Source: Rossellomorea sp. BNER (lineage in GTDB: Bacteria; Bacillota; Bacilli; Bacillales; Bacillaceae_B). Taken from it: a stretch of 64,000 bases of DNA. Where the stretch lies: positions 197,445 through 261,444 of the forward strand of contig JANAVG010000008.1 in NCBI GenBank assembly GCA_024213275.1, read 5' to 3'. Below the pieces are notes generated by a model that was given only the letters and a program-made list of their open reading frames with translations, did not search any database and was not told the DNA's origin. How positions within the stretch are numbered: the first letter of the stretch is position 1; every line of letters begins with the position of its first letter. Shown here one piece after another: positions 44,855-54,132 of this stretch. Both the position numbers and the translations under genes were made by a program.

Positions 44855-45964
44855 TTAGCTTGTTGTCGACTGTTGTTTTTTTCGATTCTTAAAAAAAGCA
44901 ATCCCTAGAAGAATTAATGGGATGGACACATGTAAAGGGATAAATAAAATATAGGGAGCAAGTCCCAACCCTTCCTTTAAATGTTCAGTGAAATTGCTAG
45001 CGATGGTCATTGACAGGATGAGTATAACGATCCCAAGAGGGTATGAAAGCTGCGAAGGCTCTTTCACCTTGAATAAGCTGGCCGTACCGATAACAACTGC
45101 ATAAAAGTAAATACTAATTTTGAAAAAACCGCCAATGATCAAAGCAAACATAAAGAAAACATCAAGACGTTCCAAGAAATCCGCCACTTGGATTGTTTGG
45201 ATCGTAGTTAAAAGAGGGAATTGGGAACGTGATGTGAGAGTGGCTCCCAACACACTAATATTAATGGCCATCGCTAATGCGAGATTAATGCCACTTAGTC
45301 CAATTCCAATTAATCCAGCGATTCTTCCTTTTTTGGTATGATTCAAATACGGAAAGATCATTGTAAACACGATGGCCTCTCCGAAGGGAACATATAAGGT
45401 CTGGGTAAAAACGACTTTTATTACAGGCTTGATACCTTCTTCAAGAAGTGGCCTTAGGTTATTAATATTAATTAACCCTGAAAAAACAATCAGAATAAAT
45501 CCAGAGATAGCAAGTAAATACATTAAAACAAAGAGCAATTCCCCTGTCCTTGCTATAACTTCAATCCCTTTACGAACAGTATATACAATAACTAATATCA
45601 ATAATGCATTAACGATAAACAACGGTGTTTCTGGATAAGCGAATGTTAACAGCATCACTCCGAAGTCGCGAAGAACCCTTGCAGCGGTATAGGCAAAAAA
45701 GAGTATATAAAGAAAAGCAAGTATCCATCCTGGAACTTTTCCAATTATTTTTTGCATATATTCTGTAGGCAAGACATTGGGATAATATTGATAAAGGCGA
45801 TAGTAGATGAGGAATAGGATTAAGCCACCGATCATTCCAAAGAGGATGGCAAGCCAGGCATCTTGTTTCAATTCAACTGCAAGTGGAATTAACAAAGCGC
45901 TGCCAAGTTCAAATAATAAAATGAGAACAAACAGCTGAATAGCATCAATTTTCGCCTTTTCCAT
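44855..45964 (-). CDS. spore germinant receptor B subunit (GerAB/GerKB type)
   Basis: 369 residues, about ten TM helices, of the APC-like Spore_permease family: AIQLFVLILLFELGSALLIPLA at the start, WILAFLYILFFAYTAARVLRDFG and GEAIVFTMIFPYL in the middle. B subunits are the likely germinant-binding permease-like part of the receptor in the inner spore membrane. Third gene of an A-C-B operon, the order found in gerK. ATG 45964 after AGAAGGGA. Confidence 0.9.
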   Translation of the reverse strand: MEKAKIDAIQLFVLILLFELGSALLIPLAVELKQDAWLAILFGMIGGLILFLIYYRLYQYYPNVLPTEYMQKIIGKVPGWILAFLYILFFAYTAARVLRDFGVMLLTFAYPETPLFIVNALLILVIVYTVRKGIEVIARTGELLFVLMYLLAISGFILIVFSGLININNLRPLLEEGIKPVIKVVFTQTLYVPFGEAIVFTMIFPYLNHTKKGRIAGLIGIGLSGINLALAMAINISVLGATLTSRSQFPLLTTIQTIQVADFLERLDVFFMFALIIGGFFKISIYFYAVVIGTASLFKVKEPSQLSYPLGIVILILSMTIASNFTEHLKEGLGLAPYILFIPLHVSIPLILLGIAFFKNRKKQQSTTS

Positions 45965-45987
45965 TGGTTTATCCCTTCTTCTATTGG

Positions 45988-47202
45988 TTATTTAATATCT
46001 GAAATGTATGAGTTATTTCTTAAACCGGTTCTCCTTATGAAGGCATCGACCTTTACATTCACCTTTAATTCTGGAAAATGGACGTCATTCCATTCATGTT
46101 GAAGTTTCTTCCAGGTTTCAGGTTCGGAGATGTGTATTACTTCACCAAACCCCAATATATCGGTTTGATGTTTTTGAGAATATTGAACCGCTTTTTTGAT
46201 TTCTTCCTTGATTTCTTTTTCCACTTCCTTTTCTATGTTTAGAATGACTTGTGGATCATTCAGGTTAACAGGAACGGAAACCTCACCAATGTCTCCCTCG
46301 ACATCCACGTGTACAGTAATGATCGGCTTTCCATTATCGAGGGTGGTAGTCACTTTTGTTTGCTGACGCGAAACACCATATGCAAACGCATCTTTTTTCT
46401 GTTCCCAATCGATATCCACTTCCGTTTGTTTGATTTTATTCAGTATCCAGACAACCCCTCTAGCCTTTTCGTATTCAAGCCAGTCGATCAGCTTTCCGTC
46501 CTTAAAAACAGCTAACCCGTCTGCTACAAGAGACCCAACAGGCACAATTCCTTTAACATTTGAAAGCTTTTTTGCTTCTTCTGGATTCCCTTTTAAACGA
46601 AAGCCAGTGATCACTGGCTCTTTTCCAGGGGTTGATAGATTCTTGATTACATCTTGAATATTTATATCGATTGTTTCTCCTAAAATCTTTGATGTAAATT
46701 CCAGTGTATTAATTACTTTGTTGGCTGGAATTTTATCAACAGGCGTAATCGTCTTGACAATGTCTTCCGCTGTAGTACCATGGGCAATGACAACTTTTGT
46801 CGTCGTCCGGAACTGAGGATCTCGTTCAAGGGAGTCAAAAATATGGATAAGACCCTCTTCTTTTGCGAACTTCTCACTAATGACAAATAGGTTTGCATGT
46901 GCATAGTACATTATACGGGAGTTTTCTTTTGAAGCTCGGCGGGCCGTTTCGAAAATAGTGTCTCCGGTTGAAGTGCTTGCTGTAACAGGCGGGCTATTTC
47001 CCCCACCACCTCCCTGGAGGCCACCGGCTACGTTTCCAGGACTGATTATTTGAAAAGTCCCAACAAAGTTGTCCTCTTCATTCTTGTCAATTCCTACCGC
47101 AGAAACGATAGCAAGATCCGTTAATTCCTTTTTACCCCAGCATCCTGAAATCAATAGTGTGCTTACAAGTATCAAATATAGATAAATGTGTTTACGATTC
47201 AT
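45988..47202 (-). CDS. spore germinant receptor C subunit lipoprotein (GerAC/GerKC type)
   Basis: 404 residues with lipobox LLISGC (Cys21), then the opening typical of GerC proteins, WGKKELTDLAIVSAVGIDK, and ends with the conserved region HFPELKVNVKVDAFIRRTGL. A Gly-rich insert (AGGLQGGGGGNS) is near residue 60. It is anchored on the outer face of the inner spore membrane with the A and B subunits. ATG 47202 lies after AAAAGGTG; GTG 47211 is inside that site. The start lies inside the gerA 3' end (overlap 11 nt). Confidence 0.92.
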   Translation of the reverse strand: MNRKHIYLYLILVSTLLISGCWGKKELTDLAIVSAVGIDKNEEDNFVGTFQIISPGNVAGGLQGGGGGNSPPVTASTSTGDTIFETARRASKENSRIMYYAHANLFVISEKFAKEEGLIHIFDSLERDPQFRTTTKVVIAHGTTAEDIVKTITPVDKIPANKVINTLEFTSKILGETIDINIQDVIKNLSTPGKEPVITGFRLKGNPEEAKKLSNVKGIVPVGSLVADGLAVFKDGKLIDWLEYEKARGVVWILNKIKQTEVDIDWEQKKDAFAYGVSRQQTKVTTTLDNGKPIITVHVDVEGDIGEVSVPVNLNDPQVILNIEKEVEKEIKEEIKKAVQYSQKHQTDILGFGEVIHISEPETWKKLQHEWNDVHFPELKVNVKVDAFIRRTGLRNNSYISDIK

Positions 47203-48814
47203 TTTGGTCACCTTTTGTAGTGTTTTTGATTTTTATTCCTTGGCTTTCAGGAGGTTGCGGCTTCTGATTTTTTCCTTCGCGGATTACATTTTGCTGACTA
47301 ATTAATCGCGGTCTTTCCTTAAATGCCCACCATGGTACACGGATGAGCGTGTCACCTGTATTAGATGGAATAAATGGAGCAAGAGGCGACATATATGGGA
47401 TACCAAATGAGCGTAAGCTACATAAATGAACAAGCATAAAGATTATTCCAAGGATAATTCCGTAAAATCCAAATACTGCGGAAGACAGCATAAACATAAA
47501 ACGGATTAGACGAGCTGAGATAGCAATTGCAAAAGATGGGGTAGCGAAACTGGCAATCGCTGTGATGGCTACGATAATAACCATTGCAGGTGAAACAATA
47601 CCTGCTTGTACGGCAGCTTGACCAATAACGAGAGCACCAACGATCGATACAGCAGAACCGATAGCTTTTGGCATTCTGATGCCTGCCTCTCGTAAAATTT
47701 CAAACGCTATTTCCATAATGATTGCTTCGACAAAAGCAGGGAAAGGGATAACTTCCCGCTGTGCTGCAATCGCTACCAGCAGCTTTGTTGGAATCATTTC
47801 TTGGTGATAGGTTGTCGCACCAATATACACAGCAGGAGCAATGAGAGAAATAATGAAAATTAAGATTCTTAAAAGACGGATGGCGGATGCAATATCAAAA
47901 CGGGCATAGTAATCTTCAGCAGACTGAAAAAACTGCATAAATACGACAGGTGCCAGGAGTACAAATGGGGTTCCATCTACAAAGATAGCAATCCTTCCTT
48001 CAAGAAGATTCCCAGCAACCATATCCGGTCTTTCAGTATGGTAAATGGTAGGGAAAGTGGTCATCGTCTTGTCTTCAATCAATTGTTCAATATATCCCGA
48101 TTCTAGTATGCTATCGATATCAATTCTATTTAACCGCTCTTTCACTTCTTTTATGATTTCTTCATTGGCGATTCCGTTTATGTACATGATTGAAACATCT
48201 GTCCTAGTTACCCTGCCAATTTGCATCGATTCCAACCACAAATCAGGATTTTTAATTATACGTCTTATCAGAGCAGTATTTGTCCCAATGGACTCGGTAA
48301 AGCCTGCTCTTGACCCCCGTACCGCCATTTGTGTACTTGGTTCCTCAATGGCACGTTTCTCTCCGCCTTGTGTACTAGCACTAAGGGCAACACTGACTCC
48401 ATCCACTAATATAATTGTGTTACCTGACATCAAATGTGATAGAAGTTCATCCCAATCATCTATACGTTGAATAACCCCAATGGCAACGACTTGATTTGAA
48501 ATGATATCTAGAGCATTTTGAGGAGTTAGGTCTTCTTCCAAAATATCAGGGTCGTTCATTAATGAGTCTATTAGGAAATCCCTAATGGACTTATCATCAA
48601 CAATCCCCTCAACATAAATAATGGCAGTCTTTATGGTAAATATCCCGTTTTGAATGGTGCGAATCACGATATCGGAGCTGTTTCCAGTTTTCTTTTTAAT
48701 GGTTTCGATATTTGTATCTAATGACCGATCTATTAGTACAGAAGAATTGGACTCTGATATATGTTGATTTTTTCTCTTACCTTTTTGTTTCCGTTTTTTG
48801 AAAAATGAGGGCAC
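47192..48814 (-). CDS. spore germinant receptor A subunit (GerAA/GerKA type)
   Basis: 540 residues: a basic N-terminal tail (FKKRKQKGKRK), a large cytoplasmic domain (to about 300) with ILVDGVSVALSASTQGGEKRAIEEPSTQ-type core around VRGSRAGFTESIGTNTALIRRI, then five or so TM helices with PFPAFVEAIIMEIAFEILREAG. A subunits form the channel-like part of the receptor. GTG 48814 after AAAGGGAG. First gene of the A-C-B operon. Confidence 0.92.
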   Translation of the reverse strand: MPSFFKKRKQKGKRKNQHISESNSSVLIDRSLDTNIETIKKKTGNSSDIVIRTIQNGIFTIKTAIIYVEGIVDDKSIRDFLIDSLMNDPDILEEDLTPQNALDIISNQVVAIGVIQRIDDWDELLSHLMSGNTIILVDGVSVALSASTQGGEKRAIEEPSTQMAVRGSRAGFTESIGTNTALIRRIIKNPDLWLESMQIGRVTRTDVSIMYINGIANEEIIKEVKERLNRIDIDSILESGYIEQLIEDKTMTTFPTIYHTERPDMVAGNLLEGRIAIFVDGTPFVLLAPVVFMQFFQSAEDYYARFDIASAIRLLRILIFIISLIAPAVYIGATTYHQEMIPTKLLVAIAAQREVIPFPAFVEAIIMEIAFEILREAGIRMPKAIGSAVSIVGALVIGQAAVQAGIVSPAMVIIVAITAIASFATPSFAIAISARLIRFMFMLSSAVFGFYGIILGIIFMLVHLCSLRSFGIPYMSPLAPFIPSNTGDTLIRVPWWAFKERPRLISQQNVIREGKNQKPQPPESQGIKIKNTTKGDQNES

Positions 48815-48941
48815 TGTAAAAACTCCCTTTTCTTCCTTTTCCTAAAGTTTTTACTAAAGCATGTCTTTTATGCACTTCGTAGACCATCTTGTAGTATAAG
48901 CCCTTTTGATATTGAAAAAGCTATGTTTAGAAGGTGATGAA

Positions 48942-49181
48942 ATGAAAAATATAAGTATAGCCATAATGATGATGGGAATTTTGACGGTATTTTCACTTGG
49001 ATTGGATATTCTTCAAGGGTTTGATAAAAATACCGCAATAAGAAATGCTTTAAGTCCATTTCGGGTAATGGAGAAACCTGAAATTTTCTCGTTTTCCTTA
49101 CTAATCTTGCTGTTAATCATTAATCCCATCGTAAATTCTTATAAAAAAAGAAAAGATAAAATTTCACCGAAAAGTTCTTGA
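48942..49181 (+). CDS. two-TM protein, possible germinant receptor D subunit
   Basis: 79 residues with two TM helices (about 3-22 and 46-66), a short loop (DKNTAIRNALSPFRVMEKPE) and a basic tail. D subunits of germinant receptors are small two-TM proteins of this size, encoded beside receptor operons, and this gene is divergent from gerA with only 127 nt between. Assignment is by topology and position, not by sequence match. ATG 48942 after GAAGGTGATG. Confidence 0.55.
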   Translation: MKNISIAIMMMGILTVFSLGLDILQGFDKNTAIRNALSPFRVMEKPEIFSFSLLILLLIINPIVNSYKKRKDKISPKSS

Positions 49182-49196
49182 TATTAAGGGACGATC

Positions 49197-49224
49197 ATAA
49201 CAACAAAGTTTACGGAAACAGCCA
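49197..49224 (+). repeat. isolated end of a family II element
   Basis: AACAACAAAGTTTACGGAAA plus CAGCC matches the outer end of the family II elements at 40006 and 51483; the rest of the element is missing. Confidence 0.5.
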
Positions 49225-49228
49225 AAAA

Positions 49229-49280
49229 TAAAAACTCTCTGCCTACTATGGAAACTAGTGGTTCGAAGAGAGCTTTTATT
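49229..49280. terminator. terminator after the two-TM gene / SinI-like gene
   Basis: AAAACTCTCT and AGAGAGCTTTT pair around a 26-nt loop; A and T tracts allow use by both convergent genes. Confidence 0.6.
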
Positions 49281-49320
49281 AAATATTATTTACTTTCGTG
49301 CAGAAGTTGAAAAAATCATG

Positions 49321-49455
49321 TTACCTAGTATTATTTTCATTTTTCTTTTTACTATTGTTTTTTATAAATTCTTTAAATTGATCTTTGGTTATCTCTGATG
49401 CCATGGCTTCTTTGACCAAGAAAATCAGCTCTTTATTTAGCCCTATATCTTTCAA
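49321..49455 (-). CDS. SinI-like anti-repressor micro-protein
   Basis: A 44-residue ORF: LNKELIFLVKEAMASEITKD then QFKEFIKNNSKKK matches the SinI interaction helix pattern (L..EW..LI.EA...GIS.EE...FL) that binds SinR-type repressors and releases DNA. TTG start 49455 is 8 nt after AGAGAGGTG. Very basic, Asn/Lys-rich tail. Its partner could be any XRE/SinR-like protein of the cell, e.g. the one at 15738, but there is no direct evidence. Small size and the lack of a usual W leave some doubt. Confidence 0.6.
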   Translation of the reverse strand: MKDIGLNKELIFLVKEAMASEITKDQFKEFIKNNSKKKNENNTR

Positions 49456-49642
49456 TTGGTTAACACCTCTCTAAACTGAATGTATCAAATGATTCGTACG
49501 ATAGAAGTGATTTATAGGGGACAAGTAAAAAATATCATTTTTGTTAAATGAACATGATATTATAAATGTGTTCGAGTATTCCTTTGAGGCAACTTTTTCA
49601 ATATAACCTTTTGATGAAGAACTTATTTCTGAAAATTAGTGA

Positions 49643-49671
49643 TTGACAACGTTTTCACTGTCATGTAAATT
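49643..49671 (+). promoter_or_regulatory. glpT promoter overlapped by a perfect cre box
   Basis: TTGACA (49643-49648), 17-nt spacer, TAAATT (49666-49671). The cre site TGACAACGTTTTCA (49644-49657) fits TGWNANCGNTNWCA at every fixed position and covers the -35, so CcpA binding should repress. Confidence 0.75.
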
Positions 49672-49710
49672 TGTAGAGACAAGTTAAGGACGGGGCTAGA
49701 GACTATAGAG

Positions 49711-49772
49711 ACCTGCACTACATTAGCACTTTTTTTAGAAAAGTGTCTATTGAAGTGTGGGTTTTTTTTTGT
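49711..49772 (+). terminator. leader terminator upstream of glpT (likely antitermination site)
   Basis: ACCTGCACT (49711) pairs with AGTGTGGGT (49755) and encloses CACTTTT/AAAAGTG, followed by T9. It lies in the transcript leader 200 nt before glpT. B. subtilis glp operons are controlled by GlpP antitermination at such leader terminators. Confidence 0.65.
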
Positions 49773-49826
49773 TTTTAGATACGTTTTGTATTAAAAAAGG
49801 AGTGTGAGAAAAAATCTGTTTAAAAT

Positions 49827-49942
49827 AGGCTGTCCCAAAACCAAGGTGTCAGGAACCATAACTTCAATATATTGAAGAAACCCACAAAACATCTTCTATA
49901 TCTGGACGATTATAGTGGTTCCGGACCCTTATGGGACGCCTC
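49827..49942. repeat. long-hairpin repeat, family I copy E
   Basis: AGGCTGTCCCAAAA and TATGGGACGCCT arms around GGTGTCAGGAACCATAACTT and GTGGTTCCGGACC. Unlike the other copies it lies upstream of a gene, between the glpT leader terminator and the glpT start. Confidence 0.88.
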
Positions 49943-49974
49943 AAGAAAAGACTTTGCTAATTCGGAGGGTATGT

Positions 49975-51336
49975 ATGTTTAAATTGTTTAAACCAGCGCC
50001 GCCTATTGAAAGGTTGCCTGAAAATAAGATTGATTCAGAATATAAAAGGTTAAGATTTCAAGTCTTTATGGGAATTTTTATTGGTTATGCAGCTTATTAC
50101 TTAATACGTAAAAACTTCTCATTAGCTATACCTTATTTAACCGAACAGGGTTTTTCTAAAGGTGAATTAGGTCTAGCATTGTCGGCTATATCCATTGCTT
50201 ACGGAATCAGTAAGTTTGTAATGGGAACTGTTTCAGATAGGAGTAATGCCAGATACTTCTTGGCAGCAGGTTTACTATTATCCGCTATTATTAATTTAGC
50301 TATGGGATTTATACCATTCTTTACTTCTTCAATTGCAATCATGTTCGTAATGTTATTCTTAAATGGCTGGGTTCAAGGAATGGGCTGGCCGCCATCAGGG
50401 CGTACACTTGTTCACTGGTTTAGTGTTAGTGAAAGAGGTGGAAAGACAGCGGTTTGGAACGTTGCGCATAATGTTGGGGGAGGGTTGATGGCTCCATTAG
50501 CGATAATGGGTGTTTCTATTGTCTCTACTTATTTTGGAGCAACATATATAGGGTTTGAAGGGATATTTATTTTACCAGCATTAGTGGCCGTATTAGTCGC
50601 TGTCGTAGCGTTTCTATTAATGCGTGATACTCCACAATCAGTTGGGCTGCCACCGATCGAGGAATACCGTAATGATTACCCAAGTAAATCTAAAAAAATG
50701 TTTGAAACGGAATTAACAACAAAAGAAATTTTATTCAAATATGTTTTAAATAATAAGTGGGTTTGGGCGATTGCTATTGCAAACGTATTTGTTTACTTCG
50801 TAAGGTACGGAGTATTAGATTGGGCTCCGACATATTTAAGTGAAGAAAAAGGGTTCAATATGGAAGAATCAAGTTTGGCTTATTTCTTATATGAGTGGGC
50901 GGGGATTCCAGGTACACTCTTATGTGGATATATATCTGACAAAGTATTCAAAGGGCGTCGTGGTCCTGCAGGTGTAGTTTTTATGGCAGGGGTGTTAGTA
51001 GCTGTTGTCGTTTATTGGTTAAATCCAGCAGGAAATCCAATGATTGATAATTTAGCGTTAATTGCAATTGGGTTTTTAATCTATGGACCTGTTATGTTGA
51101 TTGGATTGCAAGCACTCGATTTTGTTCCAAAGAAGGCAGCAGGTACTGCAGCTGGACTTACCGGGTTATTTGGGTATTTAGGTGGAGCTGTGATGGCTAA
51201 TGCTCTACTTGGTTACATTGTTCAATACGCGAGCTGGGATGCAGGGTTTATATTATTAATTGGTTCCTGTGTACTTGCCACTATTTTGTTTGCCATCACT
51301 TGGAATGTCAGAGGACAAGAAGTAGTTAAACATTAG
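49975..51336 (+). CDS. glpT: glycerol-3-phosphate:phosphate antiporter
   Basis: 453 residues, 12 TM helices, organophosphate:Pi antiporter family of the [13 protein letters not shown] at the start, [54 protein letters not shown] and [12 protein letters not shown], with the phosphate-binding arginines in TM1 and TM7-equivalent positions ([16 protein letters not shown]). Imports glycerol-3-P. ATG 49975 after GGAGGG. No glpQ follows, unlike B. subtilis glpTQ. Control: cre box plus a leader terminator. Confidence 0.94.
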   Translation: MFKLFKPAPPIERLPENKIDSEYKRLRFQVFMGIFIGYAAYYLIRKNFSLAIPYLTEQGFSKGELGLALSAISIAYGISKFVMGTVSDRSNARYFLAAGLLLSAIINLAMGFIPFFTSSIAIMFVMLFLNGWVQGMGWPPSGRTLVHWFSVSERGGKTAVWNVAHNVGGGLMAPLAIMGVSIVSTYFGATYIGFEGIFILPALVAVLVAVVAFLLMRDTPQSVGLPPIEEYRNDYPSKSKKMFETELTTKEILFKYVLNNKWVWAIAIANVFVYFVRYGVLDWAPTYLSEEKGFNMEESSLAYFLYEWAGIPGTLLCGYISDKVFKGRRGPAGVVFMAGVLVAVVVYWLNPAGNPMIDNLALIAIGFLIYGPVMLIGLQALDFVPKKAAGTAAGLTGLFGYLGGAVMANALLGYIVQYASWDAGFILLIGSCVLATILFAITWNVRGQEVVKH

Positions 51337-51387
51337 GTTTCTCGATTTTTGGATGAGACCCTATCATGGTTCACTTTTCAAATTTTT

Positions 51388-51441
51388 AAAGAACTATCTT
51401 GATTTAACCTTAATTCGGTTATGTTGAGATGGTTCTTTTTT
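51388..51441 (+). terminator. terminator of glpT
   Basis: AAAGAACTATCTT pairs with GAGATGGTTCTTT (two G-T pairs), with an inner AACC/GGTT stem and T6. Confidence 0.8.
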
Positions 51442-51482
51442 GTTACTCATTCTCTATAATGAAGTAATTATTTTTTTCTTTA

Positions 51483-51656
51483 CATAAGGCTCTTTTCGTA
51501 TACTTTGTTGCTTTTGATCAATTATAAACATCATAAATCATTGAATATCAGTGAAACACTTATTGATTTAACGAAAAGATGCCCTGAAACCTTAATCATT
51601 ACGGGTTTCTATTCTTGTTCGAAAAAGCAACAATCTATTCGAAAACAGCCTTACAT
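51483..51656 (-). repeat. MITE-like inverted-repeat element, family II copy 2
   Basis: Long imperfect terminal inverted repeats: CATAAGGCTCTTTTCGTATA at the left and the complement ending in CAGCCTTACATAAAG at the right, about 27 of 33 positions paired. The interior matches copy 1 at 40006-40176 in reverse. An ORF running through it (51505-51714) has no ribosome binding site. Confidence 0.82.
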
Positions 51657-51745
51657 AAAGAATCTAGTTGACAATACATTTATGAAAACATTTTCATTTA
51701 TTTGTGAAGGATAATGAAAACAGTTAATAAAAGGGAAAATGGTAT

Positions 51746-51770
51746 TGTAAGCGGTTTATTGACGGCTTAC
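51746..51770. promoter_or_regulatory. operator-like palindrome and cre-like site before the PTS gene
   Basis: GTAAGC-N12-GCTTAC (51747-51770) covers a candidate -35 TTGACG (51759-51764). TGTAAGCGGTTTAT in it also resembles a cre half. A site for the RpiR regulator or CcpA is plausible. Confidence 0.45.
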
Positions 51771-51850
51771 CATAAGGTCATAGTAAAGTTTTGTAATAGA
51801 AATCCAGAAGAAAAACAATTCTCAAGGAATAATTTATTGGGGGAATTATT

Positions 51851-53386
51851 ATGAAAAAGGTATTTGAAAAAGCCCAGCAATTCGGTAAATCATTTATGCT
51901 ACCTATTGCTGTTTTACCTGCTGCCGGGTTACTTTTAGGGATAGGGGGAGCACTTTCAAATCCTAATACAATAAAAGCCTATTCATTTTTAGACATTGGC
52001 TGGTTACAAGCTGTCTTTATGATTATGAGCTCTGCGGGGAGTATTGTGTTTGCTAACCTGCCTATTATCTTTGCGGTAGGGGTAGCGGTAGGCCTGGCCC
52101 GTTCGGATAAAGGTACGGCTGGACTCGCGGCCATGATTGGTTTCTTTGTAATGAATTCTACCATCAGCGCATTGCTCAGTATTACAGGCAATCTCGTAAA
52201 AGAGAACTTAGCTGGAGCTGGACAGGGAATGGCAGTTGGAATTCAGACTCTTGAAACAGGTGTATTTGGAGGTATCCTAGTTGGTATCACTGCAGCACTT
52301 TTACACAATAAGTACAACAAAATCAACCTTCCACAAGTATTAGGGTTCTTTGGTGGTTCTCGTTTCATTCCCATTGTGGTTTCCTTCGCTTCCATTTTCT
52401 TGGGATCGGCTCTATTTATCATTTGGCCGTATTTCCAGGATTTCATCAATCAATTGGGTTCGATTGTAACCAGTACGGGAACTATAGGGACTTTCTTCTT
52501 TGGGTTTATCTTGAGGATGCTTGGTCCATTGGGGTTACATCATATTTTTTATCTACCATTCTGGCAAACCGCTTTAGGTGGTTCAATGGAGATTGCTGGA
52601 CACCTTGTAAATGGTACTCAGAATATTTTCTTTGCTCAACTTGCTGATCCAAGTACAACCCAATATTATGAGGGTGTCTCAAGGTTTATGAGCGGGCGAT
52701 TTATTACAATGATGTTTGGTTTACCTGGAGCGGCGCTCGCCATCTATCATTGTGCAAAACCAAAGAATAGAAAAGTAGTCGGTGGATTACTTATTTCTGC
52801 AGCATTAACATCTTTTTTAACTGGAATTACTGAACCACTTGAATTTAGCTTCCTGTTTGTTGCGCCAGTATTATATATTGTTCATGCATTCTTCGATGGT
52901 ATGGCATTTATGATGGCGGATATCTTTAATATTACAATTGGGCAAACCTTTTCCGGAGGACTAATAGATTTCATTTTATTCGGAATTCTGCAGGGGAACG
53001 ATAAAACAAACTGGATCTATGTACTGATGATAGGTATTCCATGGTTTTTCGTCTACTACTTTACATTTAAGTTCTTAATCAAGAAAAAGAATTATAAGGT
53101 TCTCGGCCGTGAAGATGATGAACAACCCGTAAAACAAGTTACAGCATCAGAAAGAGCAAAAATGATTGTACAAGGTTTAGGGGGAAAAGAAAATATTGAT
53201 ATCGTCGATTGTTGTGCAACACGACTTCGAGTGACAGTGTTAGATGAAATGGTTGTGGAAGAAGATCTTATTAAACAAACAGGGTCAAAAGGGATTGTAA
53301 AGAGTGGTAAAGGCATTCAAGTCATATACGGTCCTCAAGTAACCATCATTAAAAATGAGATTGAAGAGTACATGGAAAGCTATTGA
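51851..53386 (+). CDS. PTS transporter subunit IIBC, amino sugar/glucose family
   Basis: 511 residues: an EIIC domain (1-430, ten or so TM helices; FGKSFMLPIAVLPAAGLLLGIG, GITEPLEFSFLFVAPVLY with the substrate Glu) and an EIIB domain (about 445-511) whose phosphorylation cysteine lies in IDVVDCCATRLRV-like IVDCCATRLRV. No EIIA domain, so a IIA from another system must supply phosphate. The gene is followed 26 nt later by nanE, pointing to ManNAc, or a sugar giving ManNAc-6-P, as substrate. ATG 51851 after TTGGGGG. Confidence 0.9.
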   Translation: MKKVFEKAQQFGKSFMLPIAVLPAAGLLLGIGGALSNPNTIKAYSFLDIGWLQAVFMIMSSAGSIVFANLPIIFAVGVAVGLARSDKGTAGLAAMIGFFVMNSTISALLSITGNLVKENLAGAGQGMAVGIQTLETGVFGGILVGITAALLHNKYNKINLPQVLGFFGGSRFIPIVVSFASIFLGSALFIIWPYFQDFINQLGSIVTSTGTIGTFFFGFILRMLGPLGLHHIFYLPFWQTALGGSMEIAGHLVNGTQNIFFAQLADPSTTQYYEGVSRFMSGRFITMMFGLPGAALAIYHCAKPKNRKVVGGLLISAALTSFLTGITEPLEFSFLFVAPVLYIVHAFFDGMAFMMADIFNITIGQTFSGGLIDFILFGILQGNDKTNWIYVLMIGIPWFFVYYFTFKFLIKKKNYKVLGREDDEQPVKQVTASERAKMIVQGLGGKENIDIVDCCATRLRVTVLDEMVVEEDLIKQTGSKGIVKSGKGIQVIYGPQVTIIKNEIEEYMESY

Positions 53387-53412
53387 ATAGAATTTCTTAA
53401 GGAGTGCTAGCA

Positions 53413-54099
53413 TTGAAGAATTTAGAACAACTAGATCAAGGATTAATCGTATCGTGCCAAGCATTAGAAGGGGAGCCTTTGCACAGTTCATTCATTATGG
53501 GACGAATGGCCGTTGCTGCTAAAGAAGGTGGAGCAGTAGGGATTAGGGCCAACTCAGTGGAGGACATAGTGGAAATTAAGAAAAATGTGGATTTACCGGT
53601 AATTGGAATTATAAAGAAAATCTACGGTGATCATGACGTATTCATCACCCCTACGATGGCAGAAATAGATGCGTTAATGACTACTGGTGTTGAGATCATT
53701 GCACTTGACGCAACACTCAGAAAAAGACCAGACGGAAAGAATATTAATGAATTCTACAGTGAGATAAGGGAGAAATACCCTAATGTCTTACTTATGGCGG
53801 ATGTCTCTAGTGTACAAGAAGGTGAAATTGCTGACGAACTTGGGTTTGACATTTTAGCTCCTACTCTTTACGGTTATACAGAGGAAACGATGGGGAAGAA
53901 AATTTACCAAGATGATTTTCAAATCATTAAGGACCTTGTAAAAACCGCCAAGAAGGCAAAAGTGTTGGCAGAAGGAAATGTAACTACCCCTCAGATTGCC
54001 CGGACCATAATGGACTTGAACGTGCATGCAGTGGTGGTTGGTGGGGCTATCACAAGGCCGCAATTAATCACCCGTACTTTTGTAGACGCTTTGAAATAA
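53413..54099 (+). CDS. nanE: N-acetylmannosamine-6-phosphate 2-epimerase
   Basis: 228 residues, TIM barrel of the NanE family: LIVSCQALEGEPLHS at the start, GAVGIRANSVEDI, PVIGIIKK with the catalytic lysine, IALDATLRKRPDG, LMADVSSVQEG and VLAEGNVTTPQIA ... AVVVGGAITRPQ. Converts ManNAc-6-P to GlcNAc-6-P in the cytoplasm. TTG 53413 is 8 nt after AAGGAG (GTG 53404 lies in the site). Same operon as the PTS gene; no nanA or nanK nearby. Confidence 0.93.
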   Translation: MKNLEQLDQGLIVSCQALEGEPLHSSFIMGRMAVAAKEGGAVGIRANSVEDIVEIKKNVDLPVIGIIKKIYGDHDVFITPTMAEIDALMTTGVEIIALDATLRKRPDGKNINEFYSEIREKYPNVLLMADVSSVQEGEIADELGFDILAPTLYGYTEETMGKKIYQDDFQIIKDLVKTAKKAKVLAEGNVTTPQIARTIMDLNVHAVVVGGAITRPQLITRTFVDALK

Positions 54100-54132
54100 A
54101 AATAATAATCTCTAATGAAAAGTTTTCTAAAG

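Noticed and set aside
49678..49772. Riboswitch before glpT.
   Set aside because: No known aptamer core is recognisable; a leader terminator with protein antitermination explains the structure better.
51505..51714. 69-codon ORF inside the family II element.
   Set aside because: No ribosome binding site, and it lies almost wholly in an inverted-repeat element whose other copy does not keep the frame.
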